From a bacterium (GTDB lineage: Bacteria > Patescibacteriota > Patescibacteriia > Patescibacteriales > GWC2-42-12), in the NCBI GenBank assembly GCA_030650415.1, contig JAUSEG010000011.1, positions 65,687 to 109,733 of the forward strand: a stretch of 44,047 nucleotides of DNA, given 5' to 3'. This document shows positions 25,568 to 34,014 of this stretch, one piece after another; the first letter of the stretch is position 1, and every line of letters begins with the position of its first letter. A program made the translations under genes and the position numbers. Below the pieces are notes generated by a model. It was given only the letters and a program-made list of their open reading frames with translations. It was not told the DNA's origin and ran no database searches.

Positions 25568-26725
25568 TCAATAAGAAATTTTCTTGGCTAATAATTTTTT
25601 ATCAATATTTAAGTTTTCTAAAATTCTGACTATTCGACCTGCGGACTTCCCGTCTCCCCAGGGATTTTTTATCTTTTTCAATTTTTCGATATAATTCCGG
25701 TCATCTAAAGATTTTCTGATTGCCGATTCAATTTCTTTTCTGTCATACCCAACATTGATAACGTTTTCTCCATGCTGGCGGCCGGCCTGCCGATCCCCGA
25801 CATTAACAACTGGAATTTTAAATGAAGCTGATTCAATCATTAATCCGCTACTATTACCGACCCAAACAGCCGCTTCGCGCTCTAATGATAAAAACTTCTT
25901 ATGTGGGATATTCTTGAAGATATGGAAAAGAGGATTGTTTTTTCGTTTTTCAATTTCTTTGATAATTTTTCTTCCCCCCGCATCAGCATGCGGATAAACA
26001 ACAACAACAGGTAGACCGACCGATTCCACTGCCGAAATAACTTCTACGGCCTGTTCTCCGGCTTGTTGCCAATCCTCACTTACCGGATGCTGGGTTAATA
26101 AAATAAATCTGCCTTTAAAATTAAGATCTAAGTCCTTAAATAATTTCGCACGCGTAAATAATTTACCACGCAAAATAACATCTAATGCCGGGGCTCCGAC
26201 GACATGCGTACGCCAGGCGTCCTCCCCCATTTTTATTACGCGGGCAGCGGCCTCTTTTGTAGCCGGGAAATTCAATTGAGATAATTTTGTAATGGCATGC
26301 CTCGCTAATTCATCAACCGTAGAGCTTCGGTCTCCCGCATGCAGTTGACCGGTTGGAATTCCTAAATACAGACAGGCAAGCGCAACACAAAGCATCTCGG
26401 GCCGATCACCTAAAGTTAAAACAAAATCAGGCTGATCTTTTTTAAAGACCGCTATCAGCTTCTGTAAAAAATTTCCGGAAAATTCGGCAGCACCCAAACG
26501 ACCATCAGTTTTAAAAATAGAATTTATTATTTTTGCTCTCGGAAATTCACCCAGAACATCCCTAACGGTCTTTCCAAATTCCGGCATCAGATGTATTCCA
26601 GTAGCATAAATTTGCAGATCCAACTTCGGACTTTTCTTGATGGCGTAGAGAATAGAGGTCATAAGCCCGAAATCCGCCCGCGTGCCGGATATATAAGCTA
26701 TTTTCTTTTTCTTATTCCTATTCAT
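25568..26725 (-). CDS. neuC: NeuC-type UDP-GlcNAc 2-epimerase (hydrolysing), locus B copy
   Basis: The 385-residue protein shows SGTRADFGLM, TLGDRPEML, QLHAGDRSSTVDELARHAITK, WVGNSSGLMIESASFKIPVVNVG and RQAGRQHGENVI. The last three blocks fit the common hydrolysing-epimerase pattern. Although equal in length to the locus A copy, it is clearly more diverged from it than the two NeuA or two Gfo/Idh proteins are from each other, so it may use a different UDP-sugar. Start ATG at 26725. It is 77 bp downstream of neuB and 53 bp upstream of the acyltransferase. Confidence 0.9.
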   Translation of the reverse strand: MNRNKKKKIAYISGTRADFGLMTSILYAIKKSPKLDLQIYATGIHLMPEFGKTVRDVLGEFPRAKIINSIFKTDGRLGAAEFSGNFLQKLIAVFKKDQPDFVLTLGDRPEMLCVALACLYLGIPTGQLHAGDRSSTVDELARHAITKLSQLNFPATKEAAARVIKMGEDAWRTHVVGAPALDVILRGKLFTRAKLFKDLDLNFKGRFILLTQHPVSEDWQQAGEQAVEVISAVESVGLPVVVVYPHADAGGRKIIKEIEKRKNNPLFHIFKNIPHKKFLSLEREAAVWVGNSSGLMIESASFKIPVVNVGDRQAGRQHGENVINVGYDRKEIESAIRKSLDDRNYIEKLKKIKNPWGDGKSAGRIVRILENLNIDKKLLAKKISY

Positions 26726-26802
26726 GATTTATTGCTTAATATAACTGTTTTTCCGCCAGTTAAGTAGCAATAATAAAAAACCACCCAGGGAGTATCCAGA
26801 AG

Positions 26803-27852
26803 TTAAAACATTTCTTCGGCGATAAGGCGGTCTTTTTTAATATCTACCTTCGCGCGCTTTCCTAATAATTCCTCGTAGCGCTTCGGCAAAATTCCAGTAC
26901 CAGGACGCTTAATAGCCAAATTGTTTTTAGTGAATTTTTCTCCTTTTTTAATAATTCCGGAAGCCACCAAACTTTTTCTGGCAACTAAAACATATTGCTG
27001 TTCGCATTTCAAAAATTTCTTTTCCGGACTGCCTAAAATTTCCTGAACAGAACGAATCTGCTCGACCATTTTCTTGAATTCCGCCGGTTCCATGGAAGCA
27101 GAATGGTCGGGCCCAGCCAGCTTCCTATCCAACGTCAAATGCTTCTCCAGCATGCACGCCCCCAAAGTCACCGCCATAAGCGTAGCCCGGGAATCAATCG
27201 TATGATCCGAATAACCAACTAATACATCTAATTCTTTCATCATTGTCTGCATTGCCCGCAAATTGACATTTTCCGGAGCCAGCGGATAGTCAGTAGTACA
27301 ATGAAGCGCGATAATTTGATTATTACCGGCTTTCTTGATCGCCTTCGTGGCTTCTTTTATTTCTTTCAAACTACTCATGCCAGTGCTTATAATCATCGGC
27401 TTTTTGAATTTCGCCGCGTATTCCAGAAGCGGCAAATTAGTAAGATCGCCGGAGCCGAATTTGAAAGCGGGAATTTTTAATTTTTGCAATAAATCTACCG
27501 ATTCAAATCCGCCATGCGGGGTGGAAAGAAAAATAATTTCACGATCTTTTGCTCTTTGAATCAGCACCGGATAGTATTTTTCTTTCAGTTCTAATTTCTT
27601 AAGCATCGCCAGCTGGCTTTCTTTTTTTCCAAGATTTCGCTTTTGATAATCCGCCATTTCTCCACCGGTAGTCACTACCTGCTCTGCGCGAAATGTCTGA
27701 AATTTCACCGCATCTGCCCCCGCAAAAGCCGCCGCGTCTACCAACTTTAACGCCAAATCCAAACTGCCATTATGATTTACCCCAGCTTCGGCAATCACAA
27801 ACGGCCGGAGGCCGTAATTAATTTTTTTCTTTTGAATAAATAGGGTCTTCAT
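26803..27852 (-). CDS. neuB: NeuB-type nonulosonic acid synthase, locus B copy
   Basis: The 349-residue protein keeps the synthase blocks IAEAGVNHNGS, DAVKFQTF, FLSTPHGGFESVDLL, KFGSGDLTNLPLLE, LHCTTDYPLAPENVNL, GYSDHTIDS, EKHLTLDR and GPDHSASMEP. A C-terminal SAF domain follows (ARKSLVASGIIKKGE, RPGTGILP). A TTG at 27903 would extend the frame through a terminator hairpin and is rejected; ATG at 27852 gives a length matching locus A. A terminator just upstream separates it from the GT-B gene, so neuB-neuC here probably has its own promoter, which I cannot place with confidence. Confidence 0.92.
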   Translation of the reverse strand: MKTLFIQKKKINYGLRPFVIAEAGVNHNGSLDLALKLVDAAAFAGADAVKFQTFRAEQVVTTGGEMADYQKRNLGKKESQLAMLKKLELKEKYYPVLIQRAKDREIIFLSTPHGGFESVDLLQKLKIPAFKFGSGDLTNLPLLEYAAKFKKPMIISTGMSSLKEIKEATKAIKKAGNNQIIALHCTTDYPLAPENVNLRAMQTMMKELDVLVGYSDHTIDSRATLMAVTLGACMLEKHLTLDRKLAGPDHSASMEPAEFKKMVEQIRSVQEILGSPEKKFLKCEQQYVLVARKSLVASGIIKKGEKFTKNNLAIKRPGTGILPKRYEELLGKRAKVDIKKDRLIAEEMF

Positions 27853-27894
27853 TGTATCGCTTATATAACATAGGATAAAAAGAAGAGTAACAAA

Positions 27895-27918
27895 AAGCCC
27901 CAATGCTTATCGGGGCTT
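27895..27918 (-). terminator. intrinsic terminator downstream of the GT-B gene
   Basis: On the minus strand AAGCCCC (27918-27912), a 10-nt loop and GGGGCTT (27901-27895) are followed by further T residues. The hairpin lies 16 bp beyond the stop at 27935 and in front of neuB. Confidence 0.8.
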
Positions 27919-27934
27919 AAATTGATTTATTTTT

Positions 27935-28993
27935 CTATTTAATCGACAAAAGAAAATCCTCAATATAATCTGCTGCCTTTTTCGGATTCAACGGAATAAA
28001 TTTATTTCTTACCTCTTCGGAGGCCGGAGTTAAGAATGGACGAATATTTTGAGGAGTTTTAATAATTCCTACCGCGCCAAGCGCCAACCAAGGAACTTCT
28101 TCCAAATTAACTTTTTTAAGCGCAGCATCGCTTTCCGGAGTGCTAAGAATAACTGCCGGCTTTCCAGAGCGAATCGCCGTACTCACGGAAGAGCCAAAAG
28201 CCGAAAAACAAGCGTCGGCAAGAATAGCCAGATCATCGCTCGTGCCCGAATCGCATCGCACTATCCGATTATGAATCGGATCAAGCAATTCATCCCAAAT
28301 TTCAAAACATTTCTTCCCGCTGACATCTTCAATGCGATCTTTATAATTCGGATGGTAACAGGGAATTAATCCCCAATTACCCGGTGTAAGCAAAAGCGAT
28401 GAAACCAACAATTTAAGGTCCGCCTCGGCCACATTTCCTCCGATATAGACAAAAAGCTCGTCAAATCGACGCCTCGCCTCAGATAAAATTTCTAAAACTT
28501 TATCCGGAGTGGAATATTTTTTTATGTCAGATACTGCGTGATTTCCAATCACCTTGACCGGAATCCTCCACAAAGTCGTCTCCTCGGCAATTTTTTTTGC
28601 GTATTCATCAATGGTAAGTATGAGATCTAGCCGAATTCCGCATAAACGCTTGCTCACAGCCCAATAATCTTCTATCAAAATCACCGGAATCCCGCGCTTA
28701 TTCGCTTCAAGTCCGACATCCTTAGCGATATTGACCGAAAAAGGAAACTCCATAAGAATCGCATCTGGCCGTACATTTTTTAAGAATGCTCCGGCGTCAA
28801 AAACAGGAGCAATGATATCCGAACTAGGAGCGCCGATAAAAAACGGTTTTAAGCCGGCTTGAAACCAAAGAAATACTCCCGCGCCTTCCGCAGCCACGCA
28901 TACCTCATGACCGCGATTCTTGGCCTCTATCGCAATAGGAACCAGCATTTTTGTTCCGCCAATATCCTTCGAAACAAACAGGAGTTTTGCCAA
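27935..28993 (-). CDS. GT-B-fold glycosyltransferase-like protein, function unknown
   Basis: The 352-residue protein starts MAKLLFVSKDIGGTKMLVPIA, a Rossmann start like GT-B transferases and CDP-glycerol-type enzymes. It has PDAILMEFPF, VILIEDYWAV, a FVYIGGNVAEADLKLL segment and a C-terminal CFSAFGSSVSTAIRSGKPAVIL, the shape of a donor-site G-x-S-x-A loop. I do not recognise a named family. The start codon is TTG at 28993, supported by a GGAGG six bases upstream; the ATG at 29006 is out of frame. It lies inside the locus B gene string between Gfo/Idh and neuB, where locus A has nothing, and ends in its own terminator. Confidence 0.7.
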   Translation of the reverse strand: MAKLLFVSKDIGGTKMLVPIAIEAKNRGHEVCVAAEGAGVFLWFQAGLKPFFIGAPSSDIIAPVFDAGAFLKNVRPDAILMEFPFSVNIAKDVGLEANKRGIPVILIEDYWAVSKRLCGIRLDLILTIDEYAKKIAEETTLWRIPVKVIGNHAVSDIKKYSTPDKVLEILSEARRRFDELFVYIGGNVAEADLKLLVSSLLLTPGNWGLIPCYHPNYKDRIEDVSGKKCFEIWDELLDPIHNRIVRCDSGTSDDLAILADACFSAFGSSVSTAIRSGKPAVILSTPESDAALKKVNLEEVPWLALGAVGIIKTPQNIRPFLTPASEEVRNKFIPLNPKKAADYIEDFLLSIK

Positions 28994-28999
28994 GACCCG

Positions 29000-29004
29000 C
29001 CTCC
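29000..29004 (-). promoter_or_regulatory. Shine-Dalgarno site deciding a TTG start
   Basis: GGAGG on the minus strand lies 6 nt before TTG (28993-28991). Most other starts in the window have no such motif, so this one is a strong argument for the TTG. Confidence 0.75.
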
Positions 29005-29145
29005 ATATATTGTTTTCAAATCAAATATAACTGTAAATATATTACAAAAAATCATATTTAATAGCAAACTTAAAACTGGCGGGCACGCCGCTTAACTATA
29101 TGAAAATATCCCCTATAAATAGCGTCCGGACGGACGATAACAGTT

Positions 29146-30135
29146 CTATGACTGCTTTGTTATTTGAAAAAGAATCCGGAGATTTGCTAAATTCTCCTCA
29201 AAAGAAAACGGATAATTTACCCTGCCGTAAATCGCATCCAAAAACATTTTTATTTCATCATTATACATTTCTTCTTCGTTGACATAGCCGGTTTCCGGAT
29301 TGCCCTTGGGAGCCGGAATAATCTCGGTGGTTTTTGATTTTGCGTCATATATTTTAATGACATGATCAAATCTTTCCCAATCCAAAACGCCCTCCGATCC
29401 CAAAATCCGAAGCGTCCGGACCGGCTTTCTAGAAATTACATCAATCAAAACATTGCCCAAAATACCATTTTTATATTTTACATTGGCCGAAATAATATCA
29501 TCGGCCTCCATATCCAAATCTGAAACTTTGGCAATCGTTCCCGAAACATCCTCAACCGAAGAATTCATCAGCCAATTCAGCCAAATTAATTCAAAAGGCA
29601 GCATTTCCCGGCAGGCGCCGGTTTCCTTTTTAGAAAAATAAACTAGGCGATAATCCTCCCACGGATGCCAATCCGGCAGATACTGGCCCATATGATATTG
29701 GAAAGCCAGAATTTTTCCGATTTTTCTCTCCTCCAAAATTTTCTTCATCATTTTGATCGGAGTATAAAAACGCATAGTGCACGACGGCGCCATTACGATA
29801 CCCGGATCTTTGTCCGTCGACTGAATAATTTCTCTATAGCCGTCATCATTGGTTGGATGTTCTACAAAAAAATGCTTTTTGTTTTTCAAGGCAAATCTAA
29901 TATAATCGCCATGCTTCTCCGGCGATGTGGAAATCAGTAGCGCATCAAAATCTTTTTCCGACACATCATTCAAGTTGTCAACGGTTTTAATGCCGTATTT
30001 TTCTTCCGCCTCTTTTCGTTTCTCCGGCGAAATATCAAAGCCGATGATATTGTTTTCGCCATTAACACCCAAATTGCGAATCCGCCTCTTGCCCATTGAT
30101 CCGAGCCCAATTTGCAAAAAAGTCAATTTTTTCAT
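29146..30135 (-). CDS. Gfo/Idh/MocA oxidoreductase with EHP in place of EKP, locus B copy
   Basis: The 329-residue protein has the Rossmann motif LQIGLGSMGKRRIRNL (7-22) and is highly similar to the locus A protein over the full length, including YHMGQYLPDWHPWEDYR and GACREMLPFELIWLNWL. The usual catalytic lysine of EKP is His93 (Glu92-His93-Pro94). Its ATG overlaps the neuA stop (ATGA, 30132-30135), so translation of the two is coupled. The conserved pairing with NeuA in both loci argues for a redox role on the nonulosonic acid or its CMP form. Confidence 0.87.
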   Translation of the reverse strand: MKKLTFLQIGLGSMGKRRIRNLGVNGENNIIGFDISPEKRKEAEEKYGIKTVDNLNDVSEKDFDALLISTSPEKHGDYIRFALKNKKHFFVEHPTNDDGYREIIQSTDKDPGIVMAPSCTMRFYTPIKMMKKILEERKIGKILAFQYHMGQYLPDWHPWEDYRLVYFSKKETGACREMLPFELIWLNWLMNSSVEDVSGTIAKVSDLDMEADDIISANVKYKNGILGNVLIDVISRKPVRTLRILGSEGVLDWERFDHVIKIYDAKSKTTEIIPAPKGNPETGYVNEEEMYNDEIKMFLDAIYGRVNYPFSFEENLANLRILFQITKQS

Positions 30136-30854
30136 ATTTTTTTAATACGATCGGCAACGGATTTTTTATTTTTATAAAGAATTTCCGCCAATGCCCAATC
30201 TTCCGGATTATCCAAATCAACCGAACGCCATTTTTCGCAAATAACCGCCTTGGTATTTTTGGTTATAACCGATTTTTCTCTTAAAAAAGCGCTGGTTTTG
30301 ACTATATAAACAAAACAGCCGTTCAAAATATAAGCCGGCCGCCAATCTTGAACATTGGAAGAAATCTTTTTGGGACGATTGACCAGAACAATATTTTTTT
30401 TATCATCCAAATAATAAAGCCGGGGATGAGTCGGGCAAATCGTCAGCGTGGTATCGGCATCGGTTTGCTTGATCAAATTCCAACAATCTTCAATATCTTT
30501 CAGTTCCCTCAGTGGAGAAGTTGTCTGCAGATATAAAACATAATCCGGAAAATAATTCTCTTCTTTTTTCAATTTTAATAAAAGATACAAAAGCGCATCA
30601 TTCGCGCTGGCTTTATCTGTTGCCAGGCGCGCTGGTCTTAGAAACGGAACTTCCGCTCCATACTTTTCAGCTACCTTGGCAATTTTTGGCGAATCAGTAT
30701 CAACAATAATCCGATCAGCAAAAGATACGCTCAGCGCCTGCTCAATCGAATAAGCTATTAAGGGCTTGCCAAAAAAGTTCCGAATATTTTTATTGGGGAT
30801 TCTTTTTGATCCCGCTCGAGCAGGAATCACTACCAAAACTTTTTTCTTTATCAT
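30132..30854 (-). CDS. neuA: NeuA-type CMP-nonulosonic acid cytidylyltransferase, locus B copy
   Basis: The 240-residue protein has the loop IPARAGSKRIPNKN with canonical Lys17, VDTDSPKIA, LQTTSPLREL and ICPTHPRLY. It aligns without visible gaps with the locus A enzyme and most residues agree. Start ATG at 30854; the stop is TGA inside the ATGA overlap with Gfo/Idh. It activates the acid made by NeuB for transfer. Confidence 0.93.
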   Translation of the reverse strand: MIKKKVLVVIPARAGSKRIPNKNIRNFFGKPLIAYSIEQALSVSFADRIIVDTDSPKIAKVAEKYGAEVPFLRPARLATDKASANDALLYLLLKLKKEENYFPDYVLYLQTTSPLRELKDIEDCWNLIKQTDADTTLTICPTHPRLYYLDDKKNIVLVNRPKKISSNVQDWRPAYILNGCFVYIVKTSAFLREKSVITKNTKAVICEKWRSVDLDNPEDWALAEILYKNKKSVADRIKKI

Positions 30855-30903
30855 AACTAAAAGTATTGAACTTCGCCTGCGATTATATTTTAAAAATCAT
30901 CAA

Positions 30904-31788
30904 CTATTTTTTAAACCGCATAGCTGCATTACCCTTACTCATTAATATTTCAACCTCCAAATATTCTCGAAGCGCTTTTCGCCACGAGCGCAAAGACTTC
31001 AATTTCTTTACTCCGATAACTTCGAATTTCCCCCGTAAAGCATCTGCGGCAAACGCTTCTGTAACCGGAACTACTTCTATTTTTTTATGCATTGTTTTAA
31101 CGATCTCTTTTGCAATATCATATGGAGAGCACGCGTCTTTGTTTACGATGTGATAGATGCCTTTTTTATTCTCTGCAATAAGCTTTTTCAGTTCTGTGAC
31201 AAAGTCCTGTGCATATGTAAGATTACACATTTTATCACTTGCTGCTTTTATCTCTTCTTGGCTAAGCTGTCGTATAAATTGCGCCACTAAGTTTTTTGCG
31301 CTATTCGGATCTCCGCCGTACAATCTTCCGCTACGAATAATCAGATAATCTTTAAGCATGCTTTGCACGACAAGCTCACCGATATGTTTTGATTTTCCGT
31401 AGACATTCTGTGGGTTGGGCACGTCTTCTTCGGTATAAGAAACGTCTTTTTTGCCGTCAAAAACGACAGAGCTGGAAACATAAACAAATTTCGCGCCGAT
31501 TTCTTTCGCGGCTAGCGCCACATAATATGCGCCAATGGAATTTACCATATAAGCCCGCTCGGGGTTTTGTTCGCACTGCTCTACGCCAATAAATGCTGCT
31601 AAATGCAAAATTGTTTTTGGACGATATTTGTGGACAACTCTAAAAACTTGCTTCAAATTCGTAACATCAAGTATCTTGCGATCGGTTTTTATTCCAAAAT
31701 CAACATAGCTGCCAATCAGACCACTGCTGCCGGTAACTAAAGTTCTGGAAAACAAGTCGTCATTCTTTATGGAAAGATCATCTCTCAT
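30904..31788 (-). CDS. RmlD-like NAD(P)-dependent sugar reductase (SDR)
   Basis: The 294-residue protein resembles dTDP-4-dehydrorhamnose reductase. It has TLVTGSSGLIGSYV (16-29), ILDVTNLKQV and the HKYRPKTILHLAAFIGVEQCE block that marks RmlD, FVYVSSSVVFDG, and catalytic Tyr130-x3-Lys134 (YGKSKHIGE). It should reduce a 4-keto NDP-deoxysugar. It overlaps the upstream PLP-fold gene by 11 bp, so the two probably act in sequence. Neither has a counterpart in locus A; the pair is inserted between GT2 and neuA. Confidence 0.87.
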   Translation of the reverse strand: MRDDLSIKNDDLFSRTLVTGSSGLIGSYVDFGIKTDRKILDVTNLKQVFRVVHKYRPKTILHLAAFIGVEQCEQNPERAYMVNSIGAYYVALAAKEIGAKFVYVSSSVVFDGKKDVSYTEEDVPNPQNVYGKSKHIGELVVQSMLKDYLIIRSGRLYGGDPNSAKNLVAQFIRQLSQEEIKAASDKMCNLTYAQDFVTELKKLIAENKKGIYHIVNKDACSPYDIAKEIVKTMHKKIEVVPVTEAFAADALRGKFEVIGVKKLKSLRSWRKALREYLEVEILMSKGNAAMRFKK

Positions 31789-33091
31789 ATTTTTTTAAAA
31801 ATACATCGAGCAACTTTGCGAATGCATGTAGTGTCTGCTCTGTAATACCTGCGTGCATGCCAATTAAAAAGCTATACCGATCTATATACTTTATATTCGC
31901 CAATTTGCCAGCCACCCTATGTTGGAACATTCTTGCTACGGGCTGCTTGAGATAATTTCCGCTCATAACTTGCCTTGTTTCAACGCCATTTTTCTCCAAA
32001 AAATCTACTAGGTCTTTTTTAGTAAATGGTGTATTTTTTCTAAGAAGGATCGGGTACGCAAACCAAGAACATTTTTTGTTACGTAATGCCGGAAAAAAAT
32101 AAAAATAACGTCCATATTGTTTAAATATCTCATTCAAGCGTCGCGCATTTACCTCCCGCATCCTAAGATATCGGCGAAATCTTTTAAATTGCACTAAACC
32201 AACCGCACCCTCCATTTCGGTTGGCCGGAAATTATAGCCCGTATTTACAAAAAGATATCTTGGGTCAATATTCGAATATTTTCGCTCAATGGCTTTTTTG
32301 TAACGTTGATTTTTCACGTTTCGCATGACGCCCTGAGAACGCATAATTCGTGCAAGTTCTGCAAACTCATTGTTATTTGTCATCAGCATTCCACCTTCCA
32401 GTGTGGAAATATGATGACTGAGATAAAAACTAAAAGTGCTGATGTCGCCAAAACTGCCTACTTTTTTACCTTTGTACTCTGCTCCATGCGCCTCACAACA
32501 ATCTTCAATAACATAGAGGTGGTGTTCCCGAGCTATTTTCATAATCTCAGTCATTTCCGCCGGAAATCCAAGAAGATGGATTACTAAAATTGCTTTTGTG
32601 CGCGGTGATATTGCCTTGCGCAATGCGACAGGATCAATGCAATAATTTTCTAGATTTACGTCAACGAAAACCGGCTTTAATCCAAGCGCATAGAGAGGGG
32701 TTATTGAAGTCGCCCAATTGAGAGCCGGCACAATTACTTCGTCGCCTGGTTTTAATCGATTTTTTATCGCCGGATTAGTCAGAATGTAAAAGGCTAGTAA
32801 ATTTGCTGAACTTCCGGAATTAACCATAATACCGTTTTTAACACCAATATACTCAGACCAAAGATTCTCAAAACGCTCTATTTTAAGGGGGCCACTAGCG
32901 TTGAGTGTTAACTTATCTGGCGTGAGTAACGTATCTACAACCTCGGCAATCTCACTCTCATCATAAAGCCGCGACATCAACGGCATTACTTTACGATTCC
33001 CAGACTGGCGACTTTCCTTACTTTGTATAAAATCAAAATATGTCCCGACGATTCTTTTAATGCGATTGGTTATTTGTTTTTTAGTAATCAT
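31778..33091 (-). CDS. DegT-fold PLP/PMP enzyme with His at the lysine site (3-dehydrase-like)
   Basis: The 437-residue protein has the sugar aminotransferase fold (VNSGSSANLLAFYIL, VPALNWATSITPLYALG, VIEDCCEAHGAEY). At the PLP lysine it reads FSFYLSHHISTLEGG, with His226 where lysine is expected. This His is the hallmark of ColD and of the RfbH/DdhC E1 dehydrases, which use PMP to remove the C3 hydroxyl of 4-keto-6-deoxy sugars. The length also matches RfbH better than an aminotransferase. The iron-sulfur cysteines of E1 are not seen after the motif, so it is nearer ColD in chemistry. The first third uses GAG and AAG more than its neighbours do. Start ATG at 33091; stop TGA. Confidence 0.83.
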   Translation of the reverse strand: MITKKQITNRIKRIVGTYFDFIQSKESRQSGNRKVMPLMSRLYDESEIAEVVDTLLTPDKLTLNASGPLKIERFENLWSEYIGVKNGIMVNSGSSANLLAFYILTNPAIKNRLKPGDEVIVPALNWATSITPLYALGLKPVFVDVNLENYCIDPVALRKAISPRTKAILVIHLLGFPAEMTEIMKIAREHHLYVIEDCCEAHGAEYKGKKVGSFGDISTFSFYLSHHISTLEGGMLMTNNNEFAELARIMRSQGVMRNVKNQRYKKAIERKYSNIDPRYLFVNTGYNFRPTEMEGAVGLVQFKRFRRYLRMREVNARRLNEIFKQYGRYFYFFPALRNKKCSWFAYPILLRKNTPFTKKDLVDFLEKNGVETRQVMSGNYLKQPVARMFQHRVAGKLANIKYIDRYSFLIGMHAGITEQTLHAFAKLLDVFLKKYER

Positions 33092-33168
33092 TTTTTTCCA
33101 ATATGAGGTTAATTAAAATTTGCGACTTTTAAAAATCATGGTCTATTGAATTGAGAATGGGTAATTTT

Positions 33169-34014
33169 TTATTTTCCAGCGGCCCGATACGCTTCTAAGC
33201 CGATGGTCTGTTCTCCTAAGCGAGGTATTACATATCCAACTACCTTATCCAGAAAACCTATTCTTGCCCCGGCCTTATACATACGATCCATTATATCAGT
33301 ATCAAGTGGCCGATTCCAACTTTTTCTCCAACAATTACTATTATATTTCATAAAACTAAGATGGCTTCGATACAGCCAGGTAATAATAGAACCAAATTGG
33401 GGGCTATCTTTATTCTCAACCTTAATATTCGGATTAAAATAAGGTCCCTCGGCATGCATTCCGGGAACGACTATCTTTTTCCCGTAGCGCTCTTCTTCAA
33501 CTAATGCCGATACAAATTCATAATTATTTTTTTGGGCAAAATTTAAAAGAGATTCTAAATGGTCCTCGGTCCAGATATCATCATCGCCAAGTAAAGAAAT
33601 CCATCTACCCCTCGCCAGTTCCAATGCTTTATTACTTGCCACCACGGGTCCGGCAAACCAATGATTCTCGGGAGTGGGCGGATAACGATATCCCCTTTTG
33701 GGAATATTATAAAAACGAACCCGGGGATCCTTAATCTCGGAAACTAACTTTTCAGTTTCGTCTGTACAATGATCCCCCACAATCACTAATTCAAAATTTT
33801 TATAGGACTGGGACAGAACCGAAGGAATGGCGCGCTCCATAAGCAACTTCGCCCGGTTATAGGTGGGAATACAGACGCTGATAAGGGGGTTTGAATCATT
33901 CTGGTAAGATTTCTCATGCTTCAACCGCATAATTCTAAGCAAAACCGGCTCGGTCATAAAAAAGCGAAATCTATTAAAACCACTTATTAATTTATCGGAA
34001 ATTGTGCGTTTCAT
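33169..34014 (-). CDS. GT2 family (GT-A fold) glycosyltransferase, locus B copy
   Basis: The 281-residue protein is a close relative of the locus A GT2. It shows ISVCIPTYNRAKLLMERAIPS, LVIVGDHCTDETEKLV, KRGYRYPPTPENHWFAGPVV, the acidic motif SLLGDDDIW and CWRKSWNR. The C-terminus is shorter by about 10 residues. Its ATG overlaps the stop of the capsule-type transferase (ATGA, 34011-34014), so the two are coupled; in locus A the equivalents are on opposite strands. Confidence 0.88.
   Translation of the reverse strand: MKRTISDKLISGFNRFRFFMTEPVLLRIMRLKHEKSYQNDSNPLISVCIPTYNRAKLLMERAIPSVLSQSYKNFELVIVGDHCTDETEKLVSEIKDPRVRFYNIPKRGYRYPPTPENHWFAGPVVASNKALELARGRWISLLGDDDIWTEDHLESLLNFAQKNNYEFVSALVEEERYGKKIVVPGMHAEGPYFNPNIKVENKDSPQFGSIITWLYRSHLSFMKYNSNCWRKSWNRPLDTDIMDRMYKAGARIGFLDKVVGYVIPRLGEQTIGLEAYRAAGK

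Noticed and set aside
25780-25800. RQAGRQ in locus B NeuC encoded by GC-rich, partly palindromic DNA, similar to the LPAGRQ insert
   Set aside because: An RQ-x-GR pattern at this place is normal for hydrolysing epimerases, so it is not an insertion.
29123-29132. Perfect 10-bp palindrome CGTCCGGACG after the locus B Gfo/Idh gene as a terminator
   Set aside because: It has no loop and no T-run on the minus strand, so it does not look like an intrinsic terminator.
29100-29282. Small plus-strand ORF at the end of the Gfo/Idh gene
   Set aside because: It mostly overlaps the antisense of a real gene, and has no recognisable domain or ribosome site.
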